49,614 nucleotides of DNA. Origin: Streptococcus gallolyticus. GTDB lineage: Bacteria; Bacillota; Bacilli; Lactobacillales; Streptococcaceae. The notes under the pieces are model-generated. The model saw only the letters and a program-made list of their open reading frames with translations. It was not told where the DNA came from and ran no database searches. Positions 9,682-21,000 of this stretch are shown here, one piece after another. The DNA lies in NCBI RefSeq assembly GCF_003337175.1, contig NZ_NETH01000015.1, positions 1 through 49,614 on the forward strand, read 5' to 3'. The number at the start of each line of letters is the position of its first letter. Within the stretch, counting starts at the first letter, position 1. The translations under genes and the position numbers were made by a program.

Positions 9682-10584
9682 ATGTTATACGATCAAATTT
9701 CTAGTAACAAGCGACGAACGATTGTTTTGCTTCTTGTTTTCTTTATGGTTTTATCAGCTATTGGTGCTGCAGTTGGTTATCTTTGGTTAAATAGTCTAGA
9801 ATTCGGTGTGGTTATCGCCTTAATCATTGGTGGAATCTATGCTGCTAGTATGATTTTCCAATCTACAAATGTCGTTATGTCAATGAACAATGCGCGTGAA
9901 GTCAGCGAAAAAGAAGCCCCAGAACTTTATCATATTGTAGAAGATATGGCAATGGTGGCACAAATTCCAATGCCGCGCGTGTTTATCGTTGAAGATGATT
10001 CTTTAAATGCGTTTGCGACAGGTTCAAGTCCTGAAAATGCTGCCGTCGCAGCCACCACAGGATTGTTAGCTGTGATGAATCGTGAAGAATTGGAAGGTGT
10101 TATCGGACACGAAGTTAGTCATATTCGTAATTACGATATCCGCATTTCTACCATTGCTGTAGCCTTAGCTAGCGCAGTGACTTTGATTGCTAGTATCGGT
10201 AGCCGCATGATGTGGTTTGGCGGAGGTGGTAATCGTCGCCGTTCAAATAACCGTGATGAGGGTGGTCTTGGTATTTTGCTGTTGCTCTTTTCGATTTTAT
10301 CGTTAATTTTAGCACCACTTGCCGCAACTCTTGTTCAATTAGCCATTTCACGGCAACGTGAATACCTTGCTGATGCCAGTTCTGTTGAACTCACTCGCAA
10401 CCCTGAAGGAATGATTAAAGCTCTTCAAAAATTGGAGCAGTCTTCTCCGATGCATCATCCTGTTGATGAAGCAAGTGCAGCACTCTATATTAATGACCCT
10501 ATCAAAAAAGAAGAAAGAACAACCTCATTGTTCAATACACACCCATCTATTTCGGATCGGATTGAACGTCTTCGTCAAATGTAA
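9682..10584 (+). CDS. htpX: membrane zinc metalloprotease HtpX
   Basis: A 300-residue M48-family protease that degrades damaged membrane proteins. Two N-terminal membrane helices (about residues 15-60) precede the zinc-binding HEVSH motif near residue 143, and two more hydrophobic segments lie at about 155-170 and 200-225. A glutamate further on (in REYLADASS) is the likely third zinc ligand. The start ATG lacks a visible RBS; see the short ORF just upstream. It forms a unit with lemA and ends at a good terminator. Confidence 0.93.
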   Translation: MLYDQISSNKRRTIVLLLVFFMVLSAIGAAVGYLWLNSLEFGVVIALIIGGIYAASMIFQSTNVVMSMNNAREVSEKEAPELYHIVEDMAMVAQIPMPRVFIVEDDSLNAFATGSSPENAAVAATTGLLAVMNREELEGVIGHEVSHIRNYDIRISTIAVALASAVTLIASIGSRMMWFGGGGNRRRSNNRDEGGLGILLLLFSILSLILAPLAATLVQLAISRQREYLADASSVELTRNPEGMIKALQKLEQSSPMHHPVDEASAALYINDPIKKEERTTSLFNTHPSISDRIERLRQM

Positions 10585-10595
10585 GTATTTTTCTC

Positions 10596-10621
10596 CTTCA
10601 CACGCTTGTGTGAAGTTTTTT
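10596..10621 (+). terminator. intrinsic terminator of htpX
   Basis: Perfect 8-bp stem CTTCACAC / GTGTGAAG, 4-nt loop, then six T. Confidence 0.88.
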
Positions 10622-10666
10622 GTTGCTACATTATTCAATAAGCTTTATTCTTGGTAGTAATATGTA

Positions 10667-10695
10667 CAGACAATACCGTAAAAAGTTGGTATAAT
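10667..10695 (+). promoter_or_regulatory. promoter of yceD
   Basis: The extended -10 TGGTATAAT ends at 10695; a weak -35 CAGACA lies 17 bp upstream. Confidence 0.7.
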
Positions 10696-10725
10696 AGTAA
10701 AGAAATTTCAAAAGAGGTAGTAATA

Positions 10726-11262
10726 ATGATGTTTTCAATTTCGGAAATAAAAAAGAATCCAGATGGAATTAATTTCAATTCTGCTTTAGAGATTAAAGAA
10801 AAATTAATAGAACGTAACAAAGATGTTCTAGATGTTAAAGAGGTTTTTGTACAAGGGACTATTTCCTACGATGATGGCTTATATTTGTTAAATTATACAC
10901 TTGATTATACAATTACATTACTGTCAAGTCGCTCAATGCTGCCTGTAGATATACATCAAGTTGAAGAAGTCTCAGAAATTTTTATTGAAGCAGTGGATAT
11001 TCATGCAAAAGAAGATTTTGTTAGAGAAAATCTTGTTTTAGTACTTGAGGAAGATTATATTGATTTAGAAGAGAGCGCTATTGATAATATTTTGTTAACG
11101 ATTCCAATGCAAGTTTTAAGCGAAGAGGAACAAAATTCTGACACAATGCCATCAGGAAATAGCTGGTCAGTTTTGACAGAAGAGCAATATAATGCCCTGC
11201 AAGATAAGAAGAAAAAAGAAAATAATCCGTTTTCTACTTTAAATGGATTGTTTGAAGATTGA
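10726..11262 (+). CDS. YceD family protein (DUF177)
   Basis: A 178-residue acidic protein of the DUF177/YceD family, which is linked to 23S rRNA accumulation and usually sits beside rpmF. No rpmF lies next to it here, which matches my memory of other streptococci. The family core SEIFIEAVD lies near residue 87, and the tail AIDNILLTIPMQVL is also typical. The start is taken at the first of two adjacent ATG codons, after AAAGAGGTAG. It is monocistronic with its own promoter. It is more AT-rich than neighbouring genes, but I read that as normal variation. Confidence 0.82.
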   Translation: MMFSISEIKKNPDGINFNSALEIKEKLIERNKDVLDVKEVFVQGTISYDDGLYLLNYTLDYTITLLSSRSMLPVDIHQVEEVSEIFIEAVDIHAKEDFVRENLVLVLEEDYIDLEESAIDNILLTIPMQVLSEEEQNSDTMPSGNSWSVLTEEQYNALQDKKKKENNPFSTLNGLFED

Positions 11263-11497
11263 TACTATTTTTATTAAAAAAATAAAATATTCTTGAATTA
11301 TCATTAACACTTTGATATACTTTTAAAGCGATATAGTATACTTATCTTTATTGTTTATTTTGAGGATATTATAACAAAGTGATGAAATGCTACAATCTTT
11401 TTCTCATTAGGAAACAAAGAAGGTGCTCTGTATAGGAGTGTATACTTTAGCAAAATAGAGATTTTATAATCTTTAAAATAATAAAAGGTTGGTGACA
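11263..11497. other. AT-rich region upstream of covR
   Basis: About 235 bases holding the covR control region. TATA-like boxes occur near 11333-11341 and 11440-11447, but neither has a clear -35 partner at the right spacing, so I do not assign a promoter. One ATTAAA near 11272 fits the ATTARA motif reported for CovR binding in group A Streptococcus; a single match in AT-rich DNA is weak evidence for autoregulation. Confidence 0.4.
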
Positions 11498-12190
11498 ATG
11501 AGTAAAAAGATTTTAATTATTGAAGATGAAAAAAATCTTGCACGCTTTGTGTCTTTGGAGTTACAACATGAAGGTTATTCTGTAGTTGTAGAAACAAACG
11601 GGCGCTTAGGGCTTCAAACGGCTCTTGATGACGATTTTAACTTGATTTTGCTTGATTTAATGCTTCCAGATATGGATGGATTTGAAATCACGCGTCGTCT
11701 TCGATTGGAAAAAGAAACTTCTATTATTATGATGACAGCTCGCGACTCTATTATGGATATTGTTGCTGGGCTTGATCGTGGTGCAGATGACTATATTGTC
11801 AAACCATTTGCAATTGAAGAACTCTTGGCTCGTGTTCGTGCTGTTTTCCGCCGTCAAGATGTTGAATCTAAACGTGAACAAGACAGTCAAGGAAAAGAAG
11901 GATTGCTTGGTCTACGCTTAAATCCTCAAAATCGTTCAGCGGTTCGAGGTGATGATGAAATTTCGCTTACAAAACGTGAGTACGATTTGTTAAGTGTTCT
12001 TTTGTCAAATGTTAATCGTGTAATGACACGTGAAGAACTGCTAGCCAGTGTTTGGAGATACGATACAGATATTGAGACAAATGTTGTTGATGTTTATATC
12101 CGTTACCTTCGCGGAAAAGTCGATATTCCAGGTAAAGAATCTTACATTCAAACAGTTCGTGGAATGGGATACATTATTCGAGAAAAATAA
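11498..12190 (+). CDS. covR: response regulator CovR (CsrR)
   Basis: A 230-residue OmpR-family response regulator. The receiver domain (1-120) has the acidic pocket E9-D10, the phosphoacceptor D53, and K103 in the IVKPF motif. T65, the threonine that serine/threonine kinase Stk modifies in pathogenic streptococci, is conserved. The winged-helix DNA-binding domain is about 140-230. In pyogenic streptococci CovR represses capsule and virulence genes. I choose the ATG at 11498 with an AAAGG site. Its stop overlaps the covS start by one base. Confidence 0.95.
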   Translation: MSKKILIIEDEKNLARFVSLELQHEGYSVVVETNGRLGLQTALDDDFNLILLDLMLPDMDGFEITRRLRLEKETSIIMMTARDSIMDIVAGLDRGADDYIVKPFAIEELLARVRAVFRRQDVESKREQDSQGKEGLLGLRLNPQNRSAVRGDDEISLTKREYDLLSVLLSNVNRVMTREELLASVWRYDTDIETNVVDVYIRYLRGKVDIPGKESYIQTVRGMGYIIREK

Positions 12191-13674
12191 TGATAAAATG
12201 GGAAGAAAAGTCTTTATCTAGAAAAATATCGATTTTCTCTTTGCTTCGGATTCTCCTTGTGTTAACTATTTTTAATCTAATCGTGTACTTTGGGACTATC
12301 CAAATCTTTTTAGCACGAGAACGTTACGATGTTGAGCAAGGTGCCGAAGTAGTGAGAGATTTTTTGTCTCAAGAAAGTGCACTGACAGTTGATAATCTTT
12401 CGGATCTGTTGGATGAGTATAATGCTACGGGGTCACTTGTTGAGGAAGATGATGCCCAATATATCCTAGATAAAAGTGGTGGGATTGATGATTTGACTTC
12501 TGATAATCAAGATGTCGCCATTTTTAACAAGGATAAGCAATTAGTTTTAACGACTGATAAGTCAGTTGCAAATTTTAAAACAAGTACAGTTGGCAAGACA
12601 AAAATCTACCGTGCACCTGCTTTTACAGGTTACTATTCAACGGTGAAAGTTTACTCCAAAAACACAAGAAAAGTTATTGGTTATGTGACACTTTTTCAAC
12701 ACTTTAGCTCCTACTATCTAATGCGACATTGTCTTGTGGCAATCCTTTTGATTGTAGAGTTAGTTGAGATTGGGTTAATTTTACATGTTCTTTTCTCTTC
12801 AACAAAACGCTTTTTACGTCCGTTGGAAGAATTTCAAGGAATTGTTAGTAATATTGCTGAAAATCCTGGTGATTTGACTGTCCGTAGTGATATTCATTCT
12901 GGAGATGAAATTGAAGAAATTTCTGCTAACTTTGATAAAATGTTAGACCAAATTGAAGGGGATACTAAAAGACAAGCACGTTTTGTTAGTGATGTTAGTC
13001 ATGAATTACGAACACCGATTGCAGTTATTAAAGGACATCTTGGTTTACTGAAACGTTGGGGGAAAGAAGACCAACATATTCTTGAAGAAAGTTTAGATGC
13101 TGCTTATCATGAAACGAATCGAATGTCCATTATGGTTAATGAAATGCTAGATATGGTTCGTGTTCAGGGAAGTTTTGATTTACACAAAGGTGGAAAAACA
13201 GATTTGAAAAAATCAATCGAATTTGTTTTGGGAAATTTCCGTATTTTGCACCCAGATTTTAATTTCCAATTTTCAACAAGTGTGGAAGAATGTGTCTTTG
13301 CAGAAATTTATAAAAATCATTTTGAACAGGCAATTTTGATTTTAATTGATAATGGCGTAAAATATTCTTCTGGAAGCAACATAATCCATGTGACTTTGGA
13401 CATCCAAGGAGATGATGCTATTGTCAAAGTTAAGGATGAAGGAGAAGGTATTTCTCAAGAAGACCTAAAATATATTTTTGCACGTTTTTATCGAACAGAT
13501 AAATCACGTAATCGTATTTCGACACAAGGAGGTCTTGGGATTGGTTTAGCTATTCTTAAGCAGATTGTTGATGCTTATGAGCTCGATGTTAGCGTTAATA
13601 GTGTTGTTGACGAAGGTACGGAGTTTACATTGGTTATTCCGACACTTAAGACAAAACAAGATAAGACAGACTGA
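12190..13674 (+). CDS. covS: sensor histidine kinase CovS (CsrS)
   Basis: A 494-residue membrane kinase/phosphatase partner of CovR. Transmembrane helices lie at about 17-42 and 180-203 and flank an extracellular sensor loop of roughly 140 residues. HAMP follows at about 205-260, then the phosphoacceptor H271 in SDVSHELRTP, and a HATPase domain with N-box LILIDNGVKYS, G1 DEGEGIS and G2 GLGIGLA. No truncation is seen, which matters because covS inactivation is common in invasive group A isolates. It is coupled to covR by a one-base overlap. Confidence 0.95.
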   Translation: MIKWEEKSLSRKISIFSLLRILLVLTIFNLIVYFGTIQIFLARERYDVEQGAEVVRDFLSQESALTVDNLSDLLDEYNATGSLVEEDDAQYILDKSGGIDDLTSDNQDVAIFNKDKQLVLTTDKSVANFKTSTVGKTKIYRAPAFTGYYSTVKVYSKNTRKVIGYVTLFQHFSSYYLMRHCLVAILLIVELVEIGLILHVLFSSTKRFLRPLEEFQGIVSNIAENPGDLTVRSDIHSGDEIEEISANFDKMLDQIEGDTKRQARFVSDVSHELRTPIAVIKGHLGLLKRWGKEDQHILEESLDAAYHETNRMSIMVNEMLDMVRVQGSFDLHKGGKTDLKKSIEFVLGNFRILHPDFNFQFSTSVEECVFAEIYKNHFEQAILILIDNGVKYSSGSNIIHVTLDIQGDDAIVKVKDEGEGISQEDLKYIFARFYRTDKSRNRISTQGGLGIGLAILKQIVDAYELDVSVNSVVDEGTEFTLVIPTLKTKQDKTD

Positions 13675-13700
13675 GTTTTTCTCTCGGTCTGTTCGTTTTT
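13666..13700 (+). terminator. intrinsic terminator of covRS
   Basis: Stem ACAGACTGAG / CTCGGTCTGT (10 bp, one T-G pair) overlaps the covS stop codon and is followed by TTCGTTTTT. Confidence 0.8.
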
Positions 13701-13740
13701 CTAATAAAGCATGATTGAACAGTCATTTTTTATTAGAAAA
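13697..13740. repeat. 44-nt imperfect palindrome between covS and nrdR
   Basis: TTTTCTAATAAA (13697-13708) is the exact complement of TTTATTAGAAAA (13729-13740), and an inner stem ATGATTG / CAGTCAT closes a 2-nt loop. It follows directly on the covRS terminator. It could be a second terminator for the opposite strand or a small mobile-type palindromic repeat. Confidence 0.7.
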
Positions 13741-13862
13741 GGGACAAGGTTTAGGAAACGGGAAAAGTTTTGGCTGATATGGTCAAACTGGTATTACTTT
13801 CATAATGATTGATTTTGTGTTAAAATAAAGTATTAAAATAATTGGTAGAATGGGGTGCTTGC

Positions 13863-14357
13863 ATGCGTTGTCCAAAATGTAATTATAATAAATCAAGTGT
13901 TATTGATAGTCGTCAAGCTGAGGATGGCAATACTATTAGACGTCGTCGCGAATGCGAAAATTGCCACACACGCTTTACAACTTTTGAACGTGTTGAAGAA
14001 TTACCCTTATTAGTCATAAAAAAAGATGGAACGCGTGAACAGTTTTCTCGTGAAAAGATTTTAAATGGTATTTTTCAAAGTGCTCAAAAGCGCCCAGTGT
14101 CAAGCGATGATATTGAGCAAGTTGTTTCGCATATTGAACAAAGAGTCCGCAGTGAGTACGACGGTGAGGTACCAAGCACAGCTATTGGTAATCTTGTCAT
14201 GGATGAGCTAGCAGAACTCGATGAAATCACTTATGTGCGTTTCGCCTCTGTTTACAAATCGTTTAAAGATGTTGATGAAATTGAAGAACTTCTGCAACAA
14301 ATTACCAACCGAGTTCATAGTAAGAGGAAAAGAAGTCATTTAGATGAGACCGATTGA
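13863..14357 (+). CDS. nrdR: transcriptional repressor NrdR
   Basis: A 164-residue repressor of ribonucleotide reductase genes that senses ATP/dATP. An N-terminal zinc ribbon uses C3, C6, C31 and C34, and the ATP-cone domain (about 49-139) contains [17 protein letters not shown] take the ATG at 13863, not the in-frame upstream codon, because the zinc ribbon begins MRCPKC in this family. Its 3' end overlaps the dnaB start by 14 nt, which couples dNTP-synthesis control to replication-initiation genes. Confidence 0.95.
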   Translation: MRCPKCNYNKSSVIDSRQAEDGNTIRRRRECENCHTRFTTFERVEELPLLVIKKDGTREQFSREKILNGIFQSAQKRPVSSDDIEQVVSHIEQRVRSEYDGEVPSTAIGNLVMDELAELDEITYVRFASVYKSFKDVDEIEELLQQITNRVHSKRKRSHLDETD

Positions 14358-15501
14358 TGAATTTTCTTATGTCAAAAATAATAAGGTTTTATTAGATTCT
14401 GATAGCCTTAGCCAGCTATATCATCCAGTGATTGGAAATCATGCCGTTTTACTTTATAATTATTTATTGGCTTTCTTTGATGATGGGGTCAAACGTCACA
14501 AATTTAGTGAGATTCTCAATCATTTACAATTAAGCATGCGTCAGGTGGAAGAAGCTTTTGCAATTTTGACGGCTGTTGATTTACTTGTTTTGTACCAAAC
14601 ACGTGATGTTTATGTTTTAAAATTGCAGCCAGCTTTGAATCGTGAGACTTTTCTTAGCAATCCTGTCTATCGTCGCTTGTTAGAGCAGGAAATTGGTGAT
14701 GTTGCAGTGGCTGAGCTGGATATTAAAATCCCACAAGAAGCTAGAGATATTTCCAAAAAATTCTCGGATATTTTTTCAGCAGAAGGAACACCAAAGCCAA
14801 AAGCAAATGTGTCAAAAAATCATTTTGATTTGGATAGCTTTGAGCGTTTGATGTTGCGTGATGGCCTGCAATTTAAAGATGAAAAGGCAGATGTTGTTTC
14901 GATTTACAGTCTTGCTGACAAATACACCATGAATTGGTTTGATACCTATCATTTGGCAAAAAGCACGGCTATTAATGGTAAAATTTCACCACAACGAATG
15001 ACTGTTCAGTTGGAACAAGCCAAAAATGCAACATCACACGGTCAAAGCAAAGAGCAATTTGACACCAAGGAACAAGTGATTATTCGTGAAGCCAAGCAAG
15101 CTAATGCAAGAGAATTTTTGGAGAAAATCAAGGCACCACGTCGTGCAGTGGTTACCGAGAGCGAGCGAAAATTGTTGGAAGAATTAGCTAACATGAGCTT
15201 TTTAGATGAAGTGATTAATGTCATGGTGCTTTATACGTTAAATAAAACGCAGTCAGCTAATCTCAATAAACCTTACATTATGAAGGTGGCAAATGATTTT
15301 GCTTATCAAAACATTACGACCGCTGAAGCTGCTGTTTTAAAAATGCGCAGCTTTGCCCAACGCAATAAAGACCGTAAAGCACAAGCAAAAGTTGCTAAAA
15401 GCAATGTCCCTGAATGGGCAACAAAAGAATACAAGCATGTTGCTACTGCTGAAGAAAAAGCGAAATTGGAAGAACTCAAACGTAGCATGTTAGAAGATTA
15501 A
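14344..15501 (+). CDS. dnaB: replication initiation/membrane attachment protein DnaB
   Basis: A 385-residue Firmicutes DnaB (not the helicase), a helicase co-loader that works with DnaD and DnaI at oriC and at restart sites. DnaD/DnaB-type helical domains are expected at about residues 10-110 and 170-360; the C-terminal DDBH2-like part carries [17 protein letters not shown]. The start lies inside the end of nrdR. It is followed 10 nt later by dnaI. Confidence 0.9.
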   Translation: MRPIDEFSYVKNNKVLLDSDSLSQLYHPVIGNHAVLLYNYLLAFFDDGVKRHKFSEILNHLQLSMRQVEEAFAILTAVDLLVLYQTRDVYVLKLQPALNRETFLSNPVYRRLLEQEIGDVAVAELDIKIPQEARDISKKFSDIFSAEGTPKPKANVSKNHFDLDSFERLMLRDGLQFKDEKADVVSIYSLADKYTMNWFDTYHLAKSTAINGKISPQRMTVQLEQAKNATSHGQSKEQFDTKEQVIIREAKQANAREFLEKIKAPRRAVVTESERKLLEELANMSFLDEVINVMVLYTLNKTQSANLNKPYIMKVANDFAYQNITTAEAAVLKMRSFAQRNKDRKAQAKVAKSNVPEWATKEYKHVATAEEKAKLEELKRSMLED

Positions 15502-15511
15502 GGAGCAAGTG

Positions 15512-16414
15512 ATGGAAAAAATTGGACACACCTTGGCTAAACAGCTTCGCCAAAGTCGCACAGACCTTAATAAATTGACCCAAGTTATTGTAGCAGATAA
15601 GGAAATTGCTGATTTTATCACGTCAAATGGCTTGACTCAGGAGCAAATTAACCGTAGCCTACCTAAGTTTAATCAATTCATGGTGGAGCGTGAAAAATTT
15701 CAAAATCAGGATGATTCCTATATTGCTAAAGGGTACAAGCCTGCTCTTAGCATGAATGAGGGCTATGCAGATGTCATTTATTTGGAAACACGCGAATTAG
15801 TTGAGGCTAAAAAACGACAAGATATTAAAAATCGTGTGATTTTGATTGGCTTGCCAACTAGTCTCAAACACATTTCAACAGCTGATCTTGATTTAGAAGA
15901 CCCAAATCGTATTGACATTTACAAATATTTGAACGATTATCAAAAAAATCTTGAGACAGGAACTCAAAAAGGGCTTTATGTTTTTGGAAATTTTGGTGTT
16001 GGGAAGTCTTATTTGATGGCTTATCTAGCCAATCGTTTATCTGCCAAGTACGGCAAGTCAACGACCCTGCTTCATTTTCCGACTTTCTGTGTTGATATTA
16101 AAAATGCTATTAATACAGGAATGGTAAAAGAGCAAATCGACCAAATCAAACAATCTGAAATTTTAGTTCTTGATGATATTGGGGCAGAACAACAAAGCCC
16201 ATGGATTCGTGATGATGTTTTGCAGGTTATTTTGCAATACCGAATGCAAGAAAATCTCTTGACCTTCTTTACATCAAATCTTGATTTTAAAGGACTTGAA
16301 GAACATTTTGCAGCAACACGCTCAGGTGATGAAACATGGCAAGCAAAGCGTGTTATGGAGCGTATTCAGTATTTGGCACATGACATTCATCTGCAAGGTG
16401 ATAATCGTCGCTAA
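15512..16414 (+). CDS. dnaI: helicase loader DnaI
   Basis: A 300-residue AAA+ ATPase that loads the replicative helicase. The N-terminal about 130 residues bind the helicase; this copy lacks the cysteine zinc-ligand pattern known from Bacillus DnaI. Walker A GNFGVGKS lies near residue 158, Walker B ILVLDDIGAE near 218, and an RYRMQEN-like box with FFTSN sensor near 250. The ATG at 15512 is preceded by AAGGAG; an adjacent upstream GTG is less well placed. Confidence 0.93.
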   Translation: MEKIGHTLAKQLRQSRTDLNKLTQVIVADKEIADFITSNGLTQEQINRSLPKFNQFMVEREKFQNQDDSYIAKGYKPALSMNEGYADVIYLETRELVEAKKRQDIKNRVILIGLPTSLKHISTADLDLEDPNRIDIYKYLNDYQKNLETGTQKGLYVFGNFGVGKSYLMAYLANRLSAKYGKSTTLLHFPTFCVDIKNAINTGMVKEQIDQIKQSEILVLDDIGAEQQSPWIRDDVLQVILQYRMQENLLTFFTSNLDFKGLEEHFAATRSGDETWQAKRVMERIQYLAHDIHLQGDNRR

Positions 16415-16565
16415 CCGTAAATCATTAAAAGTGATAAATAAATAAAAGAATTTGAAAGGAATACATTCGACAAAGGCATTGTTGATGATTTAAAATGTCT
16501 TTTGTGTGGAAAAATCCACTTAAAATAGTTGAGACTGTTTTAACGAAGCTGGTACTAGAAGAATT

Positions 16566-17876
16566 ATGGCTTTACCTACTGTTGCTATTGTCGGGCGTCC
16601 AAATGTTGGAAAATCGACTTTGTTTAACCGTATCGCAGGTGAGCGCATTTCAATTGTGGAAGATGTCGAAGGTGTTACACGCGACCGCATTTACACAAGA
16701 GCTGAATGGCTTAACCGTAAGTTTTCATTGATTGATACTGGTGGTATTGATGACGTTGATGCGCCGTTTATGGAACAAATCAAACACCAAGCTGACATTG
16801 CGATGACTGAAGCAGATGTTATCGTATTTGTGGTCTCAGGAAAAGAAGGCGTTACAGATGCTGATGAATATGTTTCAAAAATCTTGTATCGTACGAATAA
16901 ACCAGTGATTTTAGTGGTCAATAAAGTTGACAACCCTGAAATGCGTAGTGATATTTATGACTTTTACTCACTTGGTCTTGGGGATCCATACCCAGTATCA
17001 TCTGTTCATGGGATTGGTACGGGGGATGTCTTGGATGCTATCGTTGAAAATCTGCCTGCTGAGGAAGAAGACGAAAATCCAGATATTATCAAATTCAGTT
17101 TGATTGGTCGTCCAAACGTTGGTAAATCAAGTTTGATCAATGCGATTCTTGGTGAAGAACGTGTGATTGCAAGCCCAATTGCAGGGACAACACGTGATGC
17201 TATCGACACAAACTTTACGGATAGCCAAGGTCAAGAATACACAATGATTGACACCGCAGGTATGCGTAAATCTGGTAAGGTTTATGAAAATACTGAAAAA
17301 TATTCAGTAATGCGTTCAATGCGTGCCATTGACCGTTCAGACATCGTTCTTATGGTTATCAATGCCGAAGAAGGAATTCGTGAGTACGATAAACGTATTG
17401 CAGGATTTGCTCACGAGGCTGGTAAAGGAATCATTATCGTTGTTAACAAATGGGATACGATTGAAAAAGACAACCATACAGTTGCAAAATGGGAAGAAGA
17501 CATTCGTGACCAATTCCAATTCTTGTCATATGCACCAATTATCTTTGTTTCAGCAGCGACAAAACAACGCTTGAACAAATTACCTGATATGATTAAGAAA
17601 ATTAGCACAAGCCAAAACAAACGTATTCCATCAGCTGTGCTTAATGATGTTATCATGGATGCTATTGCTATCAACCCAACACCAACAGATAAAGGGAAAC
17701 GTTTGAAAATCTTCTACGGCACACAAGTTTCTGTTAAACCACCAACGTTTGTTATCTTTGTTAACGAAGAAGAGCTCATGCACTTCTCATATATGCGTTT
17801 CTTAGAAAATCAAATCCGTGCAGCTTTCGGCTTTGAAGGCACACCAATCAATTTGATTGCCCGCAAACGTAAATAA
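16566..17876 (+). CDS. der: ribosome-assembly GTPase Der (EngA)
   Basis: A 436-residue essential GTPase for 50S ribosome maturation. Two tandem G domains are present, with P-loops GRPNVGKST near residue 10 and GRPNVGKSS near 182, DTGG and DTAG switch-II motifs, and NKVD/NKWD specificity motifs. A KH-like domain occupies about 350-436. The RBS (AGAAG) is weak. The 151-nt gap after dnaI holds no gene; it includes a small GTGGA/TCCAC hairpin near 16507-16522. Confidence 0.95.
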   Translation: MALPTVAIVGRPNVGKSTLFNRIAGERISIVEDVEGVTRDRIYTRAEWLNRKFSLIDTGGIDDVDAPFMEQIKHQADIAMTEADVIVFVVSGKEGVTDADEYVSKILYRTNKPVILVVNKVDNPEMRSDIYDFYSLGLGDPYPVSSVHGIGTGDVLDAIVENLPAEEEDENPDIIKFSLIGRPNVGKSSLINAILGEERVIASPIAGTTRDAIDTNFTDSQGQEYTMIDTAGMRKSGKVYENTEKYSVMRSMRAIDRSDIVLMVINAEEGIREYDKRIAGFAHEAGKGIIIVVNKWDTIEKDNHTVAKWEEDIRDQFQFLSYAPIIFVSAATKQRLNKLPDMIKKISTSQNKRIPSAVLNDVIMDAIAINPTPTDKGKRLKIFYGTQVSVKPPTFVIFVNEEELMHFSYMRFLENQIRAAFGFEGTPINLIARKRK

Positions 17877-17883
17877 GACTTAA

Positions 17884-17907
17884 AAGCATCGTTTGTGGTG
17901 CTTTTTT
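17884..17907 (+). terminator. intrinsic terminator of der
   Basis: Stem AAGCATC / GGTGCTT (7 bp, one wobble) followed by a T-run. Confidence 0.75.
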
Positions 17908-17979
17908 GGCTGCATTTGGAAAATATCGCTAAAAATAAAATCAAAAGGATTATTTTTTCAAGCTAAAGAAGGCTGAATT

Positions 17980-17988
17980 TGATATAAT
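17980..17988 (+). promoter_or_regulatory. extended -10 promoter of the SNF2 helicase gene
   Basis: TGATATAAT matches an extended -10. No good -35 lies 16-18 bp upstream. Confidence 0.6.
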
Positions 17989-18019
17989 GAAAGGATAAGG
18001 AAAAAGGTGGTGGCTAAGA

Positions 18020-21000
18020 GTGGGTAGAATGATTCCAGGTCGAATTCGCAATCAGGGAATAGAACTTTACGAACAAGGTTTGGTTGATATTGTTAGTAAA
18101 CGAGGAGAAGTAATTCAAGCGAAAGTTGGTGCACATCATCTTCAGTATGCTTTAGAAGATGAACAGGTGAGATGTGATTGCGACCTGTTTGCCAAGAAAA
18201 AATATTGTGAGCATTTGGCGGCTTTAGAGTATTTTCTAAAAAATAATACAGAAGGTAAAGAGTTGTCAGATGAGCTTAGTTCACATCAAGAAATTCAGCA
18301 AGAAACGAAAAAAGTGACCTCATTTGGTAGTGTCTTTTTGGACGGCTTGGTTATCAACGATGACGACACAACAAAATACCGTTTAGCAGCTTATGGTAGT
18401 CAGAGTCCCTATTCATCAGATTATTGGTGGACGTTAAAAATTAATCGTTTGCCTGATGATCGTGCTTATGTTGTCCGAGATATTAAAGCCTTTTTAGCGG
18501 TTGTTAAAAGCGAGGGTTACTACCAAATTGGGAAAAATTATTTTGAACCCTTGTCTTTGATTCAATTTGATGAAGCTAGTAAAGACTTGATTCAATTTTT
18601 ATGGCGACTTTTGCCAGATAGTGACCGTGTTGATTTGGAGTATATTTTGCCAAATCACGGTCGAAATCTTGCGTTGACAAGTGGGACATTTGAGGAAGGC
18701 ATTTCATTGTTAAACGAGCTTTATGATTTCTCATTTGAACACAATCATCAGAATTATGGGCAACTGGTTTTTAGACCATTAGATGGCTCAGAAGGGCTGT
18801 TGTCATTTAAAGTCATTGTTCACCGTCAATCAATTGAACTAATTATTACAGAAAAAATATTTCAGCCACTTTTTGATAATGCTTTCTTATTCACAAATGG
18901 TATGATTTACGGTTTGAACCTTAAGCAACAAAAAATCTTAGCCGCTGTTCGTAGCCTGCCGATTAAGTCTGATTTAGCCAAGCATTTGTTCTTTGATTTG
19001 GATGACCAAGCAAAATTAGCTGCTAGTTTACTCGATTTTAAAGAGCTTGGAGTGGTTGAAGCTCCGAAAAGTTTTGAAATTCATGACTTTGTACCTTCTT
19101 TCCATTTAATGTTAAATGAATACCAAGAGATTGCTTTAAAGGTGACTTTTGATTATGGTATGGTTAAGGTCAGTAGTAAACGTGAACTTGAAGACTTACC
19201 ATTTGCTAGTCATTTTAAGCATGAAGAACGTGTGTTTAGGACTTTAGAAGCCAATGGCTTTGCTGCCTCGTTTTCATCTTACCATGCACCATTGGCAAAT
19301 GAAGATTTGTACGACTTCTTTACCAATACCTTGGAACAATTGGAACGTTTGGGTAAGGTAACCTTGTCTGATGACCTTGAAGAAATACGTCAGTTTGAGC
19401 GCCCACAAGTTTCTGTTCAGACAAATGGTGGTTTGTTGGATATTTCTTTTGACTTTTCAACTATTTTTGAAAACGATATTGATGATGCCTTAGAAGCACT
19501 CTTTAAAAATCAACCTTATTTTGTGAACGACGCTGGTAAATTAGTTGTTTTTGATGAGGAAACACAACGTGTCAGTAATGCTTTGCAAAATTTACGAGCT
19601 AAGCAGCTGAAAAATGGGCATTTACAATTAGAAGCCATTTCAGCCTTCCAAATTTCAGATGTATTCCAAGACAATGACCGTGTGACATTTTCAAAAGAAG
19701 TTGAACAGTTGGCGCACGATTTGAGACACCCAGAAAGTTTTGAGGTTACCCTTCCAAATTTAAACACGCAGTTACGAGATTATCAGATGACTGGTGTGCG
19801 TTGGTTATCTATGCTTGACCATTACGGATTTGGTGGCGTTTTAGCTGATGATATGGGACTCGGTAAGACCTTACAAACAATTGCTTTTCTAGCTTCTAAA
19901 CTAACGCCAGAGACACGCATTTTGATTCTATCGCCATCAAGCTTGATTTACAATTGGCAGGATGAATTTACCCGCTTTGCACCAGAAATTGATGTTGTTG
20001 TGGCTTACGGTTTAAAAGCAGTGCGTGATGATATTATTTCGCAAAATCATCAGGTTGTGATTACGAGTTATTCCTCTTTCCGTCAAGATTTTGACGAATA
20101 TAGTCAATTGAATTTTGATTATTTGATTTTGGATGAAGCGCAAGTAATGAAAAATACACAAACGAAGATTGCTCACTATTTGCGCCAATTTGAGGTTAAC
20201 AATTGTTTTGCGCTTTCTGGGACACCAATTGAAAATAAATTATTGGAAATCTGGTCAATTTTCCAAATTGTTTTGCCAGGATTATTGCCAGATAAAAAAC
20301 GTTTCCTCAAAATGGAAGCTAAGCAAGTGGCGCGTTTTATTAAGCCCTTTATCATGCGTCGCCGTAAAGAAGAAGTTCTTCCAGAATTGCCAGATTTGAT
20401 AGAAATTAATTATCCTAATGAGCTTGACCATAAGCAAAAAGCGATTTATTTAGCACAGCTTCGACAAATGCAAGAAGCGATTGCAGGAGCATCTGATGCT
20501 GATATTAATCGCCGTAAGATTGAGATTCTATCAGGAATTACCCGCTTGCGCCAAATTTGTGACACGCCAAGTCTCTTTATGGATTACAATGGAGAAAGTG
20601 GCAAACTAGACAGCCTTCGCACTCTTTTGACACAAATCAAGGAAAATGGGCACCGTGCTCTTATCTTTTCACAATTTAGAGGGATGCTTGATATTGCGGA
20701 AAAAGAAATGGAAAAGCTTGGCTTAACTTCCTATAAGATTACGGGGTCAACACCAGCTAATGCCCGTCAAGAAATGACACGAGCATTTAATAATGGCTCA
20801 AAAGATACCTTCTTAATTTCTTTGAAAGCAGGTGGTGTAGGACTTAACTTGACTGGTGCCGATACCGTTATCTTGATTGACCTTTGGTGGAATCCAGCTG
20901 TTGAAATGCAAGCCATTAGCCGTGCCCATCGTATTGGTCAAAAAGAAAATGTCGAAGTTTATCGTTTGATTACACGTGGAACTATTGAAGAAAAAATTCT

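Noticed and set aside
16495-16731. 78-residue frame overlapping the der start
   Set aside because: Most of it overlaps der in another frame and the unique part has no recognisable sequence or RBS.
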